From Acinetobacter sp. ANC 4178 (lineage in GTDB: Bacteria; Pseudomonadota; Gammaproteobacteria; Pseudomonadales; Moraxellaceae): a stretch of DNA of 64,000 nucleotides. Below are positions 1 through 8,555 of this stretch, piece after piece. The notes under the pieces are model-generated. The model was not told where the DNA came from. It ran no database searches and saw nothing but the letters and a program-made list of their open reading frames with translations. Numbering within the stretch: position 1 is the first letter of the stretch; each line of letters begins with the position of its first letter. Where the stretch lies: contig NZ_SJOD01000003.1 of the NCBI RefSeq assembly GCF_004331175.1, positions 310,001-374,000 on the forward strand, written 5' to 3'. Made by a program: the position numbers and the translations under genes.

Positions 1-3000
1 CTGTTGCACCGTAACTATCTGTTGCTGTCACAGTAAAACTACCCAAGGCACTCACACTCAAGCCCGCAATCAAGCTCAGTAAATTTACATCGGAATTGAG
101 TTGAATTGTGGCTAATAATTCATTCACTGCAAGATTATCAATGTTTCCACCGTCCAGTGCCGTAATGGTTATTGTCGATGTTGCACCTAGCAGACCCAAC
201 ACACCTGAGGTATTGTTGATATGAATTTCGAGCCCCAAATCTGCGGCTAACTGTGCAGAGGCAGAGAAACTTAAGCTTCCTAAATTTACCGTGAGTAGAC
301 CGTTAAATTTAACTTCTACTGAACGCAAGTTTTGGTTTTGATCGACTGCAATAAATGCTTGCTGATTCAAGTCAATGATGCCAAGCGCATTGACGCCAAT
401 TAAGCCCAGTAAAGTTGCATCGGCAGCTTGCGTAATCGGTGCTACATTCGGCTGGCCTGAGGATGCAGGTGAGCTTGAATCAAAGGTAATATTGGTTGAA
501 GCAGTATCACCATCATTATCTACAATCACCACATCAAATGATGAAGAACCATTTAAATCCGTGTTTGTGGTTGCTTGATCCACCAAGAGATTTCCATTTT
601 TGAGTAAATTCGAAATAATCTCTTGCTGAGTGGTATAGCTACCTACCAAATCGACATTTGTAAATGTAATGTGCTGATTAGAAGTTGTTGTTGGTGTAGC
701 AGCCGATAGTGTACCTGCTGTACTGATATAAAGAATTGTATTGGTACCATCAAACACAAAGTATAAATAATTTGCCAAGTTTCCAATACTTGTGCCCTTC
801 GCCAATTCACCGACCAATAAGCTACGCAAATCCAGAATATCTCCACCACCTGCAACAGGTTGTTTAGAAAAATCAGTAATAGTATCTACTGCTGGTGCTA
901 CAACAGTGCCCTGATCCCCTTTCTCCCAAAGGAAGGTATCATTGCCCGAACCACCAGTAAGTGTGTCATTTCCAGTACCACCACTCAATATGTCGTTACC
1001 AGCACCACCACTTAAAGTATCGTTACCTGCGCCACCGCGTAGCAAATCATTACCTTGGTTACCTGTTAAGGTATCGTTTCCAGCATAGCCATATAAACGA
1101 TCATCACCACTGGTACCATTGAGCGTATTTATACCGCTTGTACCCTCGACAATCCCTGCGGGGTCATTATTTGGATCTAATAAACTTACACCGAGTAAAT
1201 CTGTATAAGAGGTGGTAGATGTCACAGGTTGACTGTCTGTTGCGGAAATAGAAATAGTCGGCGCGATACCTAATGATAATAAATCTAGACCATATTGATG
1301 AACGTAAACAGTTGCTAAAAACTCATTCAATTTAAAGTTATCAATTGGTCCACCATCTAAGGATGTGATTGTCAGTCTTGAATAAGATTGGGTTGTAACT
1401 AATAGTAAATTTATAATGTCATTATTTTCTACAACATTTAAACCGAACTCCGCAGCCATAGCTGTCGACCAATCTAATTTATAGTAATTTAAGACCCCAA
1501 TACTTATGGCAGCACCCGCATTTACTACAACCGATTTAATATCGTTATTTGGATCAACTGCTGTTAAAAGTTGATTGGTGCCAATTCCTATCAGACCCAA
1601 AGCATCAGCATTCACAAGACCCAATAAGCTTGCCGATTTATTAATGCCGACAACTGGTGCTTGGGCTGCTTCCGTTACCGCTAATGATGAATAGCTATAA
1701 TGCCCCGTCAACATGTCCACAACAAGAACTTCACCTGTACCTTTGTTGATTGTTAACTCATCATTTGTGGCATTAAAGCTGTAAGTAATTGAACCTGCAA
1801 CTCCTGAAGCTGAAACTGAATCTGTTACAGATGAATAGCTTAAGGTATAACCATCGACCGTAATACTTTGTACATGACCGTGATCTGCGCCATAACTAAC
1901 GACTAACTCTCCCTCCACCGCAGCAGGCTGTACATCAACGCCATATGTGATACTCGGAGCAGCAATTGGTGAGTCATCTTCTACATTAATCATTAATGTA
2001 GAATTGGTTGAACCCACAGCATCGGTCGATGTTATGGTAAAGCCAAGTCCTAGAATATTTTCAAGTGAAGCCATTGGGTGGTCTATTGGCTGTTTCAAGC
2101 TAAAGGTATAAGCCCCTGAAGTTGAAAGTGTGAGTACCGCGACCTCTTTCCCTCCTGCTGTTCCTGTCAATGTATAAACACCTGCCGTAAGTGAACCACT
2201 CCAAGTCACCGTCTGGCCTCCAGAAGTAATACCCAATGGTCCTGCTACAGCAACTGAAGTTAGAGTACCTAAATATAGAGTGCCTGTAATAGACGTCGCA
2301 TTGGTTGTATCCTCAGGGTTGCCAACAGCATCAGCATTTGCACCTGCAAGCCCTTCTTCTGAGACGGAGACGATCACGACATCGCCTTTGGCAGTATCAC
2401 TATCTAATGCAAAATTATTTGAAACATCAAAACCATACGAAGTAACTACACTCCCATCTTTAACTGCATCCTGACCAATCGTTACAACACCCGTAATCGA
2501 GTTGATACTTACCCCAGTTGGCAATGGGGTTGGTATTGGATTATTGACAATACTCCACGTACCATCGCCTGCTTGTGATGCAGATAAGACAACAAGAGTA
2601 TTTTCTTCATCAATATAATAAATGTCCTGCTCAACATTATCCGCACCCGGAGTTACAGTGACGGAACCATCATCCAATGCAACGACATCTGGCGCATCTG
2701 CGGTCAATGGTGTTGTATCATCTGGATATGTTGTATCACTGTCCTGAGCAGTATTGCCTAAAAAGTCTGTACCAATGGAAGTAACAAGACTGCCATCTTT
2801 TACGGCATCACGTCCGATACTGACTACACCCGTTGTACTATTAATACTGACATTCAATGGGGTTGTATCCAAACTCCAAGTTCCATCAGGCGCTTTAGTC
2901 GCAGTTAAAGTTACATCAACATCCAATTCATTCTTATAAGTGATGACCTGTTGAAGATTATCACCACCAGGAACAATACTCACTGAACCGCCCAGTACTG

Positions 3001-5848
3001 CAAGGACATCTGGTGCATCAGCAACTGTATCGACTATTACATTCTGATTACTGCTTGCCGTGTTGCCTGCGGTATCCGTCACCGTGGCCACTACTGCATA
3101 AGTATCATCAGCCAAAGTGATCCCTGTTAGATCGAGGGTCCAATTCCCTGCTGGATCAACCGTTAAATGTGGATCGGCTGTGGTGTAGGTGGTCGCACCC
3201 ACTTTCACGCTGAGGCTGTTACCATCATCCAGATCCACCGTGCCTTTAAACAGCAAGGTGTTGTCATTGGTGATGAAGTCGGTCGCTGAGCTGCCCGTGT
3301 CATTGGTGATCGAGTCGAAGGTCACGGTTTTACCATCCGCATCGGTATCGATCTTGGTATCAATCACTACGTTTTGGCTGGTGCTGCTGGCAGTGTTGCC
3401 TGCGGTATCGGTCACCGTGGCCACAACGGGATAGGTACCATCAGGGAAAGGACTGCCCGTGAGGTTTAGGGTCCAGTTGCCCAAGGCATCTACGGTCAGG
3501 CGTGGGTCGGTAGAAAGATAAGTGGTGCTGCCGACTTTCACGCTGAGGCTGTTGCCATCATCCAGATCCACCGTGCCTTTAAACAGCAAGGTGTTGTCAT
3601 TGGTGATGAAGTCGGTTGCTGAGCTGCCCGTGTCATTGGTGATCGAGTCGAAGGTCACGGTTTTACCATCCGCATCGGTATCGATCTTGGTGTCAATCAC
3701 TACGTTTTGGCTGGTGCTGCTGGCGGTGTTGCCTGCGGTATCCGTCACGGTCGCGACTACGGCATAAGTCGCATCAGCCAAAGTGGTCCCTGTTAGATCG
3801 AGGGTCCAATTCCCTGCTGGATCAACCGTTAAACGTGGGTCAGCTGTGGTGTAGGTGGTCGCACCCACTTTCACGCTGAGGCTGTTACCATCATCCAGAT
3901 CCACCGTGCCTTTAAACAGCAAGGTGTTGTCATTGGTGATGAAGTCGGTTGCTGAGCTGCCCGTGTCATTGGTGATCGAGTCGAAGCTGACGGTTTTACC
4001 ATCCGCATCGGTGTCGATCTTGGTGTCAATCACCACGTTTTGGCTGGTGCTGCTGGCGGTGTTGCCTGCAGTATCGGTCACCGTGGCGACTACGGCATAG
4101 GTGCCGTCAGTTAAGCTCGTGCCCGTGAGGTTTAGGGTCCAGTTGCCCAAGGCATCTACGGTCAGGCGTGGATCGGTAGAAAGATAAGTGGTGCTACCGA
4201 CTTTGACACTGAGGCTATTGCCATCATCCAGATCCACCGTGCCTTTAAACAGCAAGGTGTTGTCATTGGTGATGAAGTCTGTCGCTGAGCTGCCCGTGTC
4301 ATCAGTGATCGAGTCGAAGCTGACGGTTTTACCATCCGCATCGGTATCGATCTTGGTGTCAATCACTACGTTTTGGCTGGTGGTACTTTTGCTATTACCT
4401 GCTGCATCACTGACGGTTGCCACGACCGCATAGGTGCCATCTGCCAATGCATTACCTGTGAGGTTTAAGGTCCAGTTACCAGCACTATCTACTGTTATTT
4501 TTGAATTTAGGTCACTGGTACTATAGGTCGTGCCACCGACTTTGACACTGAGAACATTGAGGGTAGTACTAGCATCGGTATCCACCTTACCTTTAAATAA
4601 TAAGGTATTGTCATTGGTGATGAAGTCACCTGCTGTACCTGAGTCAGTGGTAATTGAATTAAAGGTGACTAATAAATTTGCATTTTGAGTATCAATCTGA
4701 TCAACTTTGGATACGTCACTATCTGAAGCAGTATTGTTATAAGTATCACTTCCTACAGACGTAACAGTTGAAAGGTCTTTAACTGCATTAGGACCAAGTG
4801 CAATTCCGCCTGTCGTTGGGTCAATGGCAACATTGGCAGGTGTTTTATCTAGACTCCATTTACCATCAGCTCCTTTTGTTGCGGTTAAGGTCACTGCATT
4901 GTTAGATTCATCTATATATGTAACAACTTGCTTAACATTATCTGCGCCTGGTTTTACTACAACTGCACCTGTATCCAGAGCCACAACATCAGGTGCATCT
5001 GCTGAAGTTGGGGTACTATCATCAATCTGCGCTATATCACTATCTGTAGCAGTATTATTGCTAGAGTTAGTCCCTGTAGAAGTTACGGTGCTGCCATCTT
5101 TCACAGCATCCATACCAATAGTCACCAAACCTGTTGATGAATTGATACTTACACCTGTTGGAGTTTTGTCTAAAATCCATTGACCATCTGAACCCTTTGA
5201 AGCAGTTAAGGTCACGGGATTATTAGATTCATCCGTATAAGTAATCACTTGTTTAACATTATTTGCACCCGGCTTAACTGTGACGACACCACCATTTAAA
5301 GCCACTACATCGGGTTTGTCCGCAGATGGAGCTGGTGGTGTCCCACCACCTCCGCCCCCACCACCTCCAGCAGCAGCTAAGCCTGCAAGCGGAATTAAAG
5401 CCAGTAACCAATATGGGTTAAATTCATAAGATGCAGAAGTTAAAGGTTCACCACCCAAGGCTTGCCCAGCACTCATTTGATCAGCCAACATACTGACAGC
5501 ATTCTGCTGTACACCAGTTTCAGGTACATACGCGTAATAACTGCCATTTTCATGCAAACCAATCAGCAAATTGGTTGTAGTGCCATCCGTTCCGTAATAA
5601 CCTTGAATAATCAAATCAGGATCAAGCGCGTTAACACCATCATCTTCAAAGCCTATATATAGATCATTACCTACACGCTGAATTTTGATATTTTCTGGCG
5701 CAAATTGAGTTGCATCATCAATCAACTCATAATTAATACCTTTTTGTGCCTGAATCGTTACAGGCTGATCATGAGTTTTAGTAACTTGGAAAGCCGAAAT
5801 AATGGTTTTCGCATCATGCAATTTTATAGTGACTGTTTGATTTGGCAT
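1..5848 (-). CDS. Bap-like giant RTX/Ig-repeat adhesin, N-terminal 1949 codons (3' end outside window)
   Basis: Large repetitive surface adhesin, probably exported by the adjacent type I system and used in biofilm formation. The reading frame is open from an ATG at 5848 (preceded by AAAAGGAT) to the window edge, so the protein is partial. Domains in order: a BapA-type prefix (about residues 1-135), a hydrophobic stretch (about 140-158) leading into a run of glycines, two Ig-like units with the recurring APDVVAL start (about 173-383), five 111-residue Ig-like repeats (about 384-939), more APDVVAL-type units (about 939-1190), a T1SS-143/VCBS-like region, RTX GGxGND repeats (about 1569-1635) and a type I secretion target-like segment (about 1635-1783). 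Unusually, the protein does not end there: a second copy of the module that precedes the RTX block begins at about residue 1793 and leaves the window. There is no Sec signal peptide, as expected for a type I substrate. Family membership is firm; the ligand cannot be told. Confidence 0.9.
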   Translation of the reverse strand, partial: MPNQTVTIKLHDAKTIISAFQVTKTHDQPVTIQAQKGINYELIDDATQFAPENIKIQRVGNDLYIGFEDDGVNALDPDLIIQGYYGTDGTTTNLLIGLHENGSYYAYVPETGVQQNAVSMLADQMSAGQALGGEPLTSASYEFNPYWLLALIPLAGLAAAGGGGGGGGGTPPAPSADKPDVVALNGGVVTVKPGANNVKQVITYTDESNNPVTLTASKGSDGQWILDKTPTGVSINSSTGLVTIGMDAVKDGSTVTSTGTNSSNNTATDSDIAQIDDSTPTSADAPDVVALDTGAVVVKPGADNVKQVVTYIDESNNAVTLTATKGADGKWSLDKTPANVAIDPTTGGIALGPNAVKDLSTVTSVGSDTYNNTASDSDVSKVDQIDTQNANLLVTFNSITTDSGTAGDFITNDNTLLFKGKVDTDASTTLNVLSVKVGGTTYSTSDLNSKITVDSAGNWTLNLTGNALADGTYAVVATVSDAAGNSKSTTSQNVVIDTKIDTDADGKTVSFDSITDDTGSSATDFITNDNTLLFKGTVDLDDGNSLSVKVGSTTYLSTDPRLTVDALGNWTLNLTGTSLTDGTYAVVATVTDTAGNTASSTSQNVVIDTKIDTDADGKTVSFDSITNDTGSSATDFITNDNTLLFKGTVDLDDGNSLSVKVGATTYTTADPRLTVDPAGNWTLDLTGTTLADATYAVVATVTDTAGNTASSTSQNVVIDTKIDTDADGKTVTFDSITNDTGSSATDFITNDNTLLFKGTVDLDDGNSLSVKVGSTTYLSTDPRLTVDALGNWTLNLTGSPFPDGTYPVVATVTDTAGNTASSTSQNVVIDTKIDTDADGKTVTFDSITNDTGSSATDFITNDNTLLFKGTVDLDDGNSLSVKVGATTYTTADPHLTVDPAGNWTLDLTGITLADDTYAVVATVTDTAGNTASSNQNVIVDTVADAPDVLAVLGGSVSIVPGGDNLQQVITYKNELDVDVTLTATKAPDGTWSLDTTPLNVSINSTTGVVSIGRDAVKDGSLVTSIGTDFLGNTAQDSDTTYPDDTTPLTADAPDVVALDDGSVTVTPGADNVEQDIYYIDEENTLVVLSASQAGDGTWSIVNNPIPTPLPTGVSINSITGVVTIGQDAVKDGSVVTSYGFDVSNNFALDSDTAKGDVVIVSVSEEGLAGANADAVGNPEDTTNATSITGTLYLGTLTSVAVAGPLGITSGGQTVTWSGSLTAGVYTLTGTAGGKEVAVLTLSTSGAYTFSLKQPIDHPMASLENILGLGFTITSTDAVGSTNSTLMINVEDDSPIAAPSITYGVDVQPAAVEGELVVSYGADHGHVQSITVDGYTLSYSSVTDSVSASGVAGSITYSFNATNDELTINKGTGEVLVVDMLTGHYSYSSLAVTEAAQAPVVGINKSASLLGLVNADALGLIGIGTNQLLTAVDPNNDIKSVVVNAGAAISIGVLNYYKLDWSTAMAAEFGLNVVENNDIINLLLVTTQSYSRLTITSLDGGPIDNFKLNEFLATVYVHQYGLDLLSLGIAPTISISATDSQPVTSTTSYTDLLGVSLLDPNNDPAGIVEGTSGINTLNGTSGDDRLYGYAGNDTLTGNQGNDLLRGGAGNDTLSGGAGNDILSGGTGNDTLTGGSGNDTFLWEKGDQGTVVAPAVDTITDFSKQPVAGGGDILDLRSLLVGELAKGTSIGNLANYLYFVFDGTNTILYISTAGTLSAATPTTTSNQHITFTNVDLVGSYTTQQEIISNLLKNGNLLVDQATTNTDLNGSSSFDVVIVDNDGDTASTNITFDSSSPASSGQPNVAPITQAADATLLGLIGVNALGIIDLNQQAFIAVDQNQNLRSVEVKFNGLLTVNLGSLSFSASAQLAADLGLEIHINNTSGVLGLLGATSTITITALDGGNIDNLAVNELLATIQLNSDVNLLSLIAGLSVSALGSFTVTATDSYGAT
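940..1150 (-). repeat. RTX (GGxGNDxLx) calcium-binding nonapeptide repeats
   Basis: On the minus strand this stretch encodes about seven consecutive 9-residue units of the GGAGNDTLS type, starting from a TSGDDRLYG entry and ending in GGSGNDTFLWEKGD. Such repeats bind calcium and fold outside the cell. The TFLW-K-GD ending followed by DTITDF is the usual start of a VCA0849-class type I secretion target domain, here at about 500-940. Confidence 0.92.
3031..4695 (-). repeat. Five tandem 333-bp (111-residue) Ig-like repeats in the adhesin, alternating A/B types
   Basis: Units recur every 333 bp, with phase points near 3031, 3362, 3695, 4028 and 4361. The middle units are nearly identical; the first and last are more diverged. 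The half of each unit encoding the strand after VVATVTD exists in two versions. Type A, with wording such as tgttagatcgaggg, is at about 3080-3200 and 3750-3865. Type B, with cgtgaggtttaggg, is at about 3425-3525 and 4090-4195. The order is therefore A-B-A-B, a 666-bp higher-order period. Each unit reads as an Ig-like bacterial fold beginning near NVVIDTKIDTD and holding a DLDDGNSLSVKVG stretch. Confidence 0.93.
4700..5330 (-). repeat. Two tandem APDVVAL-type Ig-like units of the adhesin (N-terminal pair)
   Basis: Two diverged units of roughly 300 bp follow the glycine linker. Each encodes APDVVAL, then VKPGA, NVKQV, a TLTA-K-G-DG-W-LDKTP core and a DAVKD turn with TVTS. Related units appear again at about 2400-3030, on the far side of the 333-bp repeat array, so the array is bracketed by copies of a different Ig-like unit. 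Confidence 0.8.
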
Positions 5849-5910
5849 TTTATTTATCCTTTTCTTATAACTTGATTTTTAAAATTGTGAATAAATACAG
5901 AGAGCAATGT

Positions 5911-6858
5911 TTATTCAGCTTTCATTCCGTAGGTCACAATTTCTACCCGTCGGTTTGGTAAATCACATTGCTCACGTGCTGCCTTATCATTGGCATATTT
6001 CTGGTCACAATCACTCACTACAAGCTCTTGTTCACCACGCCCTTCAACCAAAATATTCTTTTTCACTGCTCCATTTTGAACCAACAGTGCTCGTACTGTT
6101 TCTGCTCTACGCTGTGCAAGTTGCTGATTTGAATTATCCGACCCAACAGGATCTGTATATCCAATGACTGCAATATGGCTAATGGCTTCTTGATCCTGCG
6201 TAATTTCAGAAGCAATTTCTGCAACTTCTTTACGCCCTTGAGCAGTCAAATCATTTGGACCAGACTTCGCATAATTGAACAAAGTACTGGCTTGTAAGGT
6301 GTATTTTTTGAGGATGGTTTTAACAGGGACTTGTACATAAACAGGTTGCGCACATTCTTCGATCTCTTTTACGCGCGATTTAGTCGCCACTGCTTCTTTA
6401 AGATCAGGTAACAGCGGTTGTGCTTGAGCCTCGGTCAGCTCTTGTACTTGTAACGCTTGATTCGTGCCTGCAACTAGCTTGAAATATTGTGTCGAACCGT
6501 CTGTGAGCGATTGGGTAGAATTCTGTCGACGTGCATTGGCATAGTTCAGAGTACTTTGCGTGTAAATTGCATTTATTCGGGTAGAACGCGCACATAACTG
6601 CATTGCTTTAAATGAACCTGGTAATAATGATGTTAAATAATGCCCATCAATAAATACATTGGCTGCTGGCCCTTTTAATCCTTCTTTATCACGAATAAAT
6701 ACAACCTGCGTGTGCCCCTCTTTAACTACTTTCGGTTGTAAGTAGGGTTTTGAACCAAATTGCTCCCAGTGCTCAAAAGGAGGGTTTTTATTTGTAGTTG
6801 AACACCCAGCCCAAAATAATGAGCATCCAACCATTAATACTAATATTTTAACATTCAT
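5911..6858 (-). CDS. OmpA-family lipoprotein of the adhesin/type I secretion locus
   Basis: Outer-membrane lipoprotein with a C-terminal OmpA-like peptidoglycan-binding domain. The N-terminus is a lipoprotein signal ending in the lipobox FWAGC, so it should be acylated on that cysteine. About residues 195-310 carry the OmpA fold signatures: IGYTDPVGSD, then NQQLAQRRAETVRALL and a DLPNRRVEI ending. The ATG at 6858 (315 aa) is preferred over an upstream GTG at 6867 because AGAGGTG sits at normal distance from it. It lies 62 bp upstream of the adhesin gene and downstream of the exporter genes, so a role in anchoring or assembling the adhesin apparatus is inferred from context. Confidence 0.9.
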   Translation of the reverse strand: MNVKILVLMVGCSLFWAGCSTTNKNPPFEHWEQFGSKPYLQPKVVKEGHTQVVFIRDKEGLKGPAANVFIDGHYLTSLLPGSFKAMQLCARSTRINAIYTQSTLNYANARRQNSTQSLTDGSTQYFKLVAGTNQALQVQELTEAQAQPLLPDLKEAVATKSRVKEIEECAQPVYVQVPVKTILKKYTLQASTLFNYAKSGPNDLTAQGRKEVAEIASEITQDQEAISHIAVIGYTDPVGSDNSNQQLAQRRAETVRALLVQNGAVKKNILVEGRGEQELVVSDCDQKYANDKAAREQCDLPNRRVEIVTYGMKAE

Positions 6859-7278
6859 CACACCCACCTCTTTTATTTCTATTTCAATTTCCCACCATTT
6901 AACTAAGGGTGGATTATTTTTATTCCACGAAAACCCTTAAAAAAATTAAGCATTTACGTGATGGATTTTTATAATACTTATATAAAAGAATATAAAAAAA
7001 TATAAAAAAAACAATAGAATTAATTATTTTTTTAAAAAAACATTGAACTGGTTCACATATTTTCAAGATGAATAAATTATATTTTTATACTAATTATTCT
7101 TTGAATAAAGATTGGACAGCTTAACATTATAAATATGATCTAAAAATCAACACCATATAATATATATTACAAATATATATTAATTCATTAAAACAATAAG
7201 CGATTAACCCAATTATGACCAATTTATTTTAATAACAAAAACCCTATTAAAATATAGAGTTTCTGCCAACAGAATATT
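6859..7278. other. 420-bp AT-rich intergenic stretch between the adaptor and OmpA-lipoprotein genes
   Basis: Very AT-rich sequence with long A and T runs and no plausible coding region on either strand. All flanking genes read leftward, so it probably holds the promoter for the lipoprotein and perhaps the adhesin. No convincing -35/-10 pair or terminator hairpin could be picked out. Confidence 0.5.
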
Positions 7279-8517
7279 TTATCTCTCTTGCAAAGCTTGC
7301 TTCATTCGAGTGATTGGTTTTATTAAATATTGGAATATGGTTTTTTCTCCTGTTTTAACATCCACACTAGCAATCATGCCCGGAATAATCGGCATGGTTT
7401 TACCATTTTTATCAGTTAATGAGTTCTGATTCGTTTCAACCAAAATACGGTAGTACGCCTCATCTGGATTGAGATTGAGTTCACTCGGTCGTGTTTTATC
7501 TCTTAATGTGTCAGGGCTGATTAACGTCACCTTACCTTCCAAGCCACCATATAAGGCATAGTCATACGCAGTCACTTTTACAATCGCGCCAAGCCCAGGG
7601 TGTACAAATGCAACATCTTGAGGACGGATATAGGCTTCAACCAATAATTTGTCATTAAGCGGTACAATTTCCATAATGTCTTGTCCAGCCTGTACCACCC
7701 CTCCCACCGTATTAATCTTGATATTTTTAACAATCCCTCTTAAGGGTGCACGAATGAGTGAGCGATCTACAGGGTCTGCACGCATCGCCATATTTTCTTT
7801 GGCTTGTGCCAATTCTGACTCAACACGTACCAACTCATTATTCGCATCTGCGGCATATTGATTGCGCTTTTCATCTATTTGCAAAGCCAAATCAGAAGAT
7901 TGACGTCGCATACGCAACAACTCAACTTCGGACATCACCCCCTCTGCCACCATAGGTGAAGTAATCGAAATTTCACGATCCAACATGGCTTTACTGGTTT
8001 GGAGTCCTGCAACAGCGTCATCGACTGCACGCCGACGCGCAACATATGCTGCACGTTCACGATGTTTTAAAGATTCACTAATTCCATCAGGAAACTGAAT
8101 TTTCGTACCATAAGATTCCGCCCTTAAACGAGCAGACATGGCTTCAAGATTGGCAACTTTTGCCTCACTCTCTCTTAAAATGGCAGAACTACGGGTATCA
8201 TCTAGACGAAGGAGAATCTGTCCTTTTTCAACAACATCACCTTCTTTCACTAGCATTTCCTTGATGGTTCCTGGGTCTAAACTTTGCAAAATTTGTTCAC
8301 GACTGGTTGGAATAACACTACCTTGACCCCGTGTCACTTCTTCTACATGGCTGTGATAAGCCCAAAAAACAAACACAATCAAAAATACAAAAAGCAATCC
8401 AACTGTCCAGAACAAACCCGTATGCTTTTCCGTTTGTAAGGCAGCATTCAAGTCATTTAACAATTTCAAGTCTTTCGACTGAACCCGATCTGCGGGTGGA
8501 TTTCGATATTCTTCCAT
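7279..8517 (-). CDS. HlyD-family type I secretion membrane fusion protein
   Basis: Periplasmic adaptor linking the inner-membrane ABC exporter to the TolC-type channel. The first ~30 residues are cytoplasmic; one membrane segment follows (TGLFWTVGLLFVFLIV), then a barrel/lipoyl half containing GQGSVIPTS and KEGDVVEKGQILLRLD, a coiled-coil hairpin (about 120-240), and the second half with RAPLRGIVKNI and the family C-terminus. The 412-residue length is normal for LapC/HlyD-type adaptors. The ATG at 8517 with TGAGG just upstream is preferred to a GTG at 8526. It lies 38 bp downstream of the exporter ATPase gene and is probably co-transcribed with it. Confidence 0.95.
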   Translation of the reverse strand: MEEYRNPPADRVQSKDLKLLNDLNAALQTEKHTGLFWTVGLLFVFLIVFVFWAYHSHVEEVTRGQGSVIPTSREQILQSLDPGTIKEMLVKEGDVVEKGQILLRLDDTRSSAILRESEAKVANLEAMSARLRAESYGTKIQFPDGISESLKHRERAAYVARRRAVDDAVAGLQTSKAMLDREISITSPMVAEGVMSEVELLRMRRQSSDLALQIDEKRNQYAADANNELVRVESELAQAKENMAMRADPVDRSLIRAPLRGIVKNIKINTVGGVVQAGQDIMEIVPLNDKLLVEAYIRPQDVAFVHPGLGAIVKVTAYDYALYGGLEGKVTLISPDTLRDKTRPSELNLNPDEAYYRILVETNQNSLTDKNGKTMPIIPGMIASVDVKTGEKTIFQYLIKPITRMKQALQER

Positions 8518-8555
8518 ATGCCTCACTTATGTTGATGTCGCTGTACTACACACGA

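Noticed and set aside
3189..4433. Four equal 81-residue rightward reading frames spaced 333 bp apart
   Set aside because: They are antisense shadows of the adhesin repeats; the leftward frame is continuous and gives proper Ig-like domains.
5360..5420. Possible LapG-type di-alanine cleavage site near the glycine linker of the adhesin
   Set aside because: LAAAGG is present, but the surrounding LapA retention module is not recognisable and no lapD or lapG gene is in the window.
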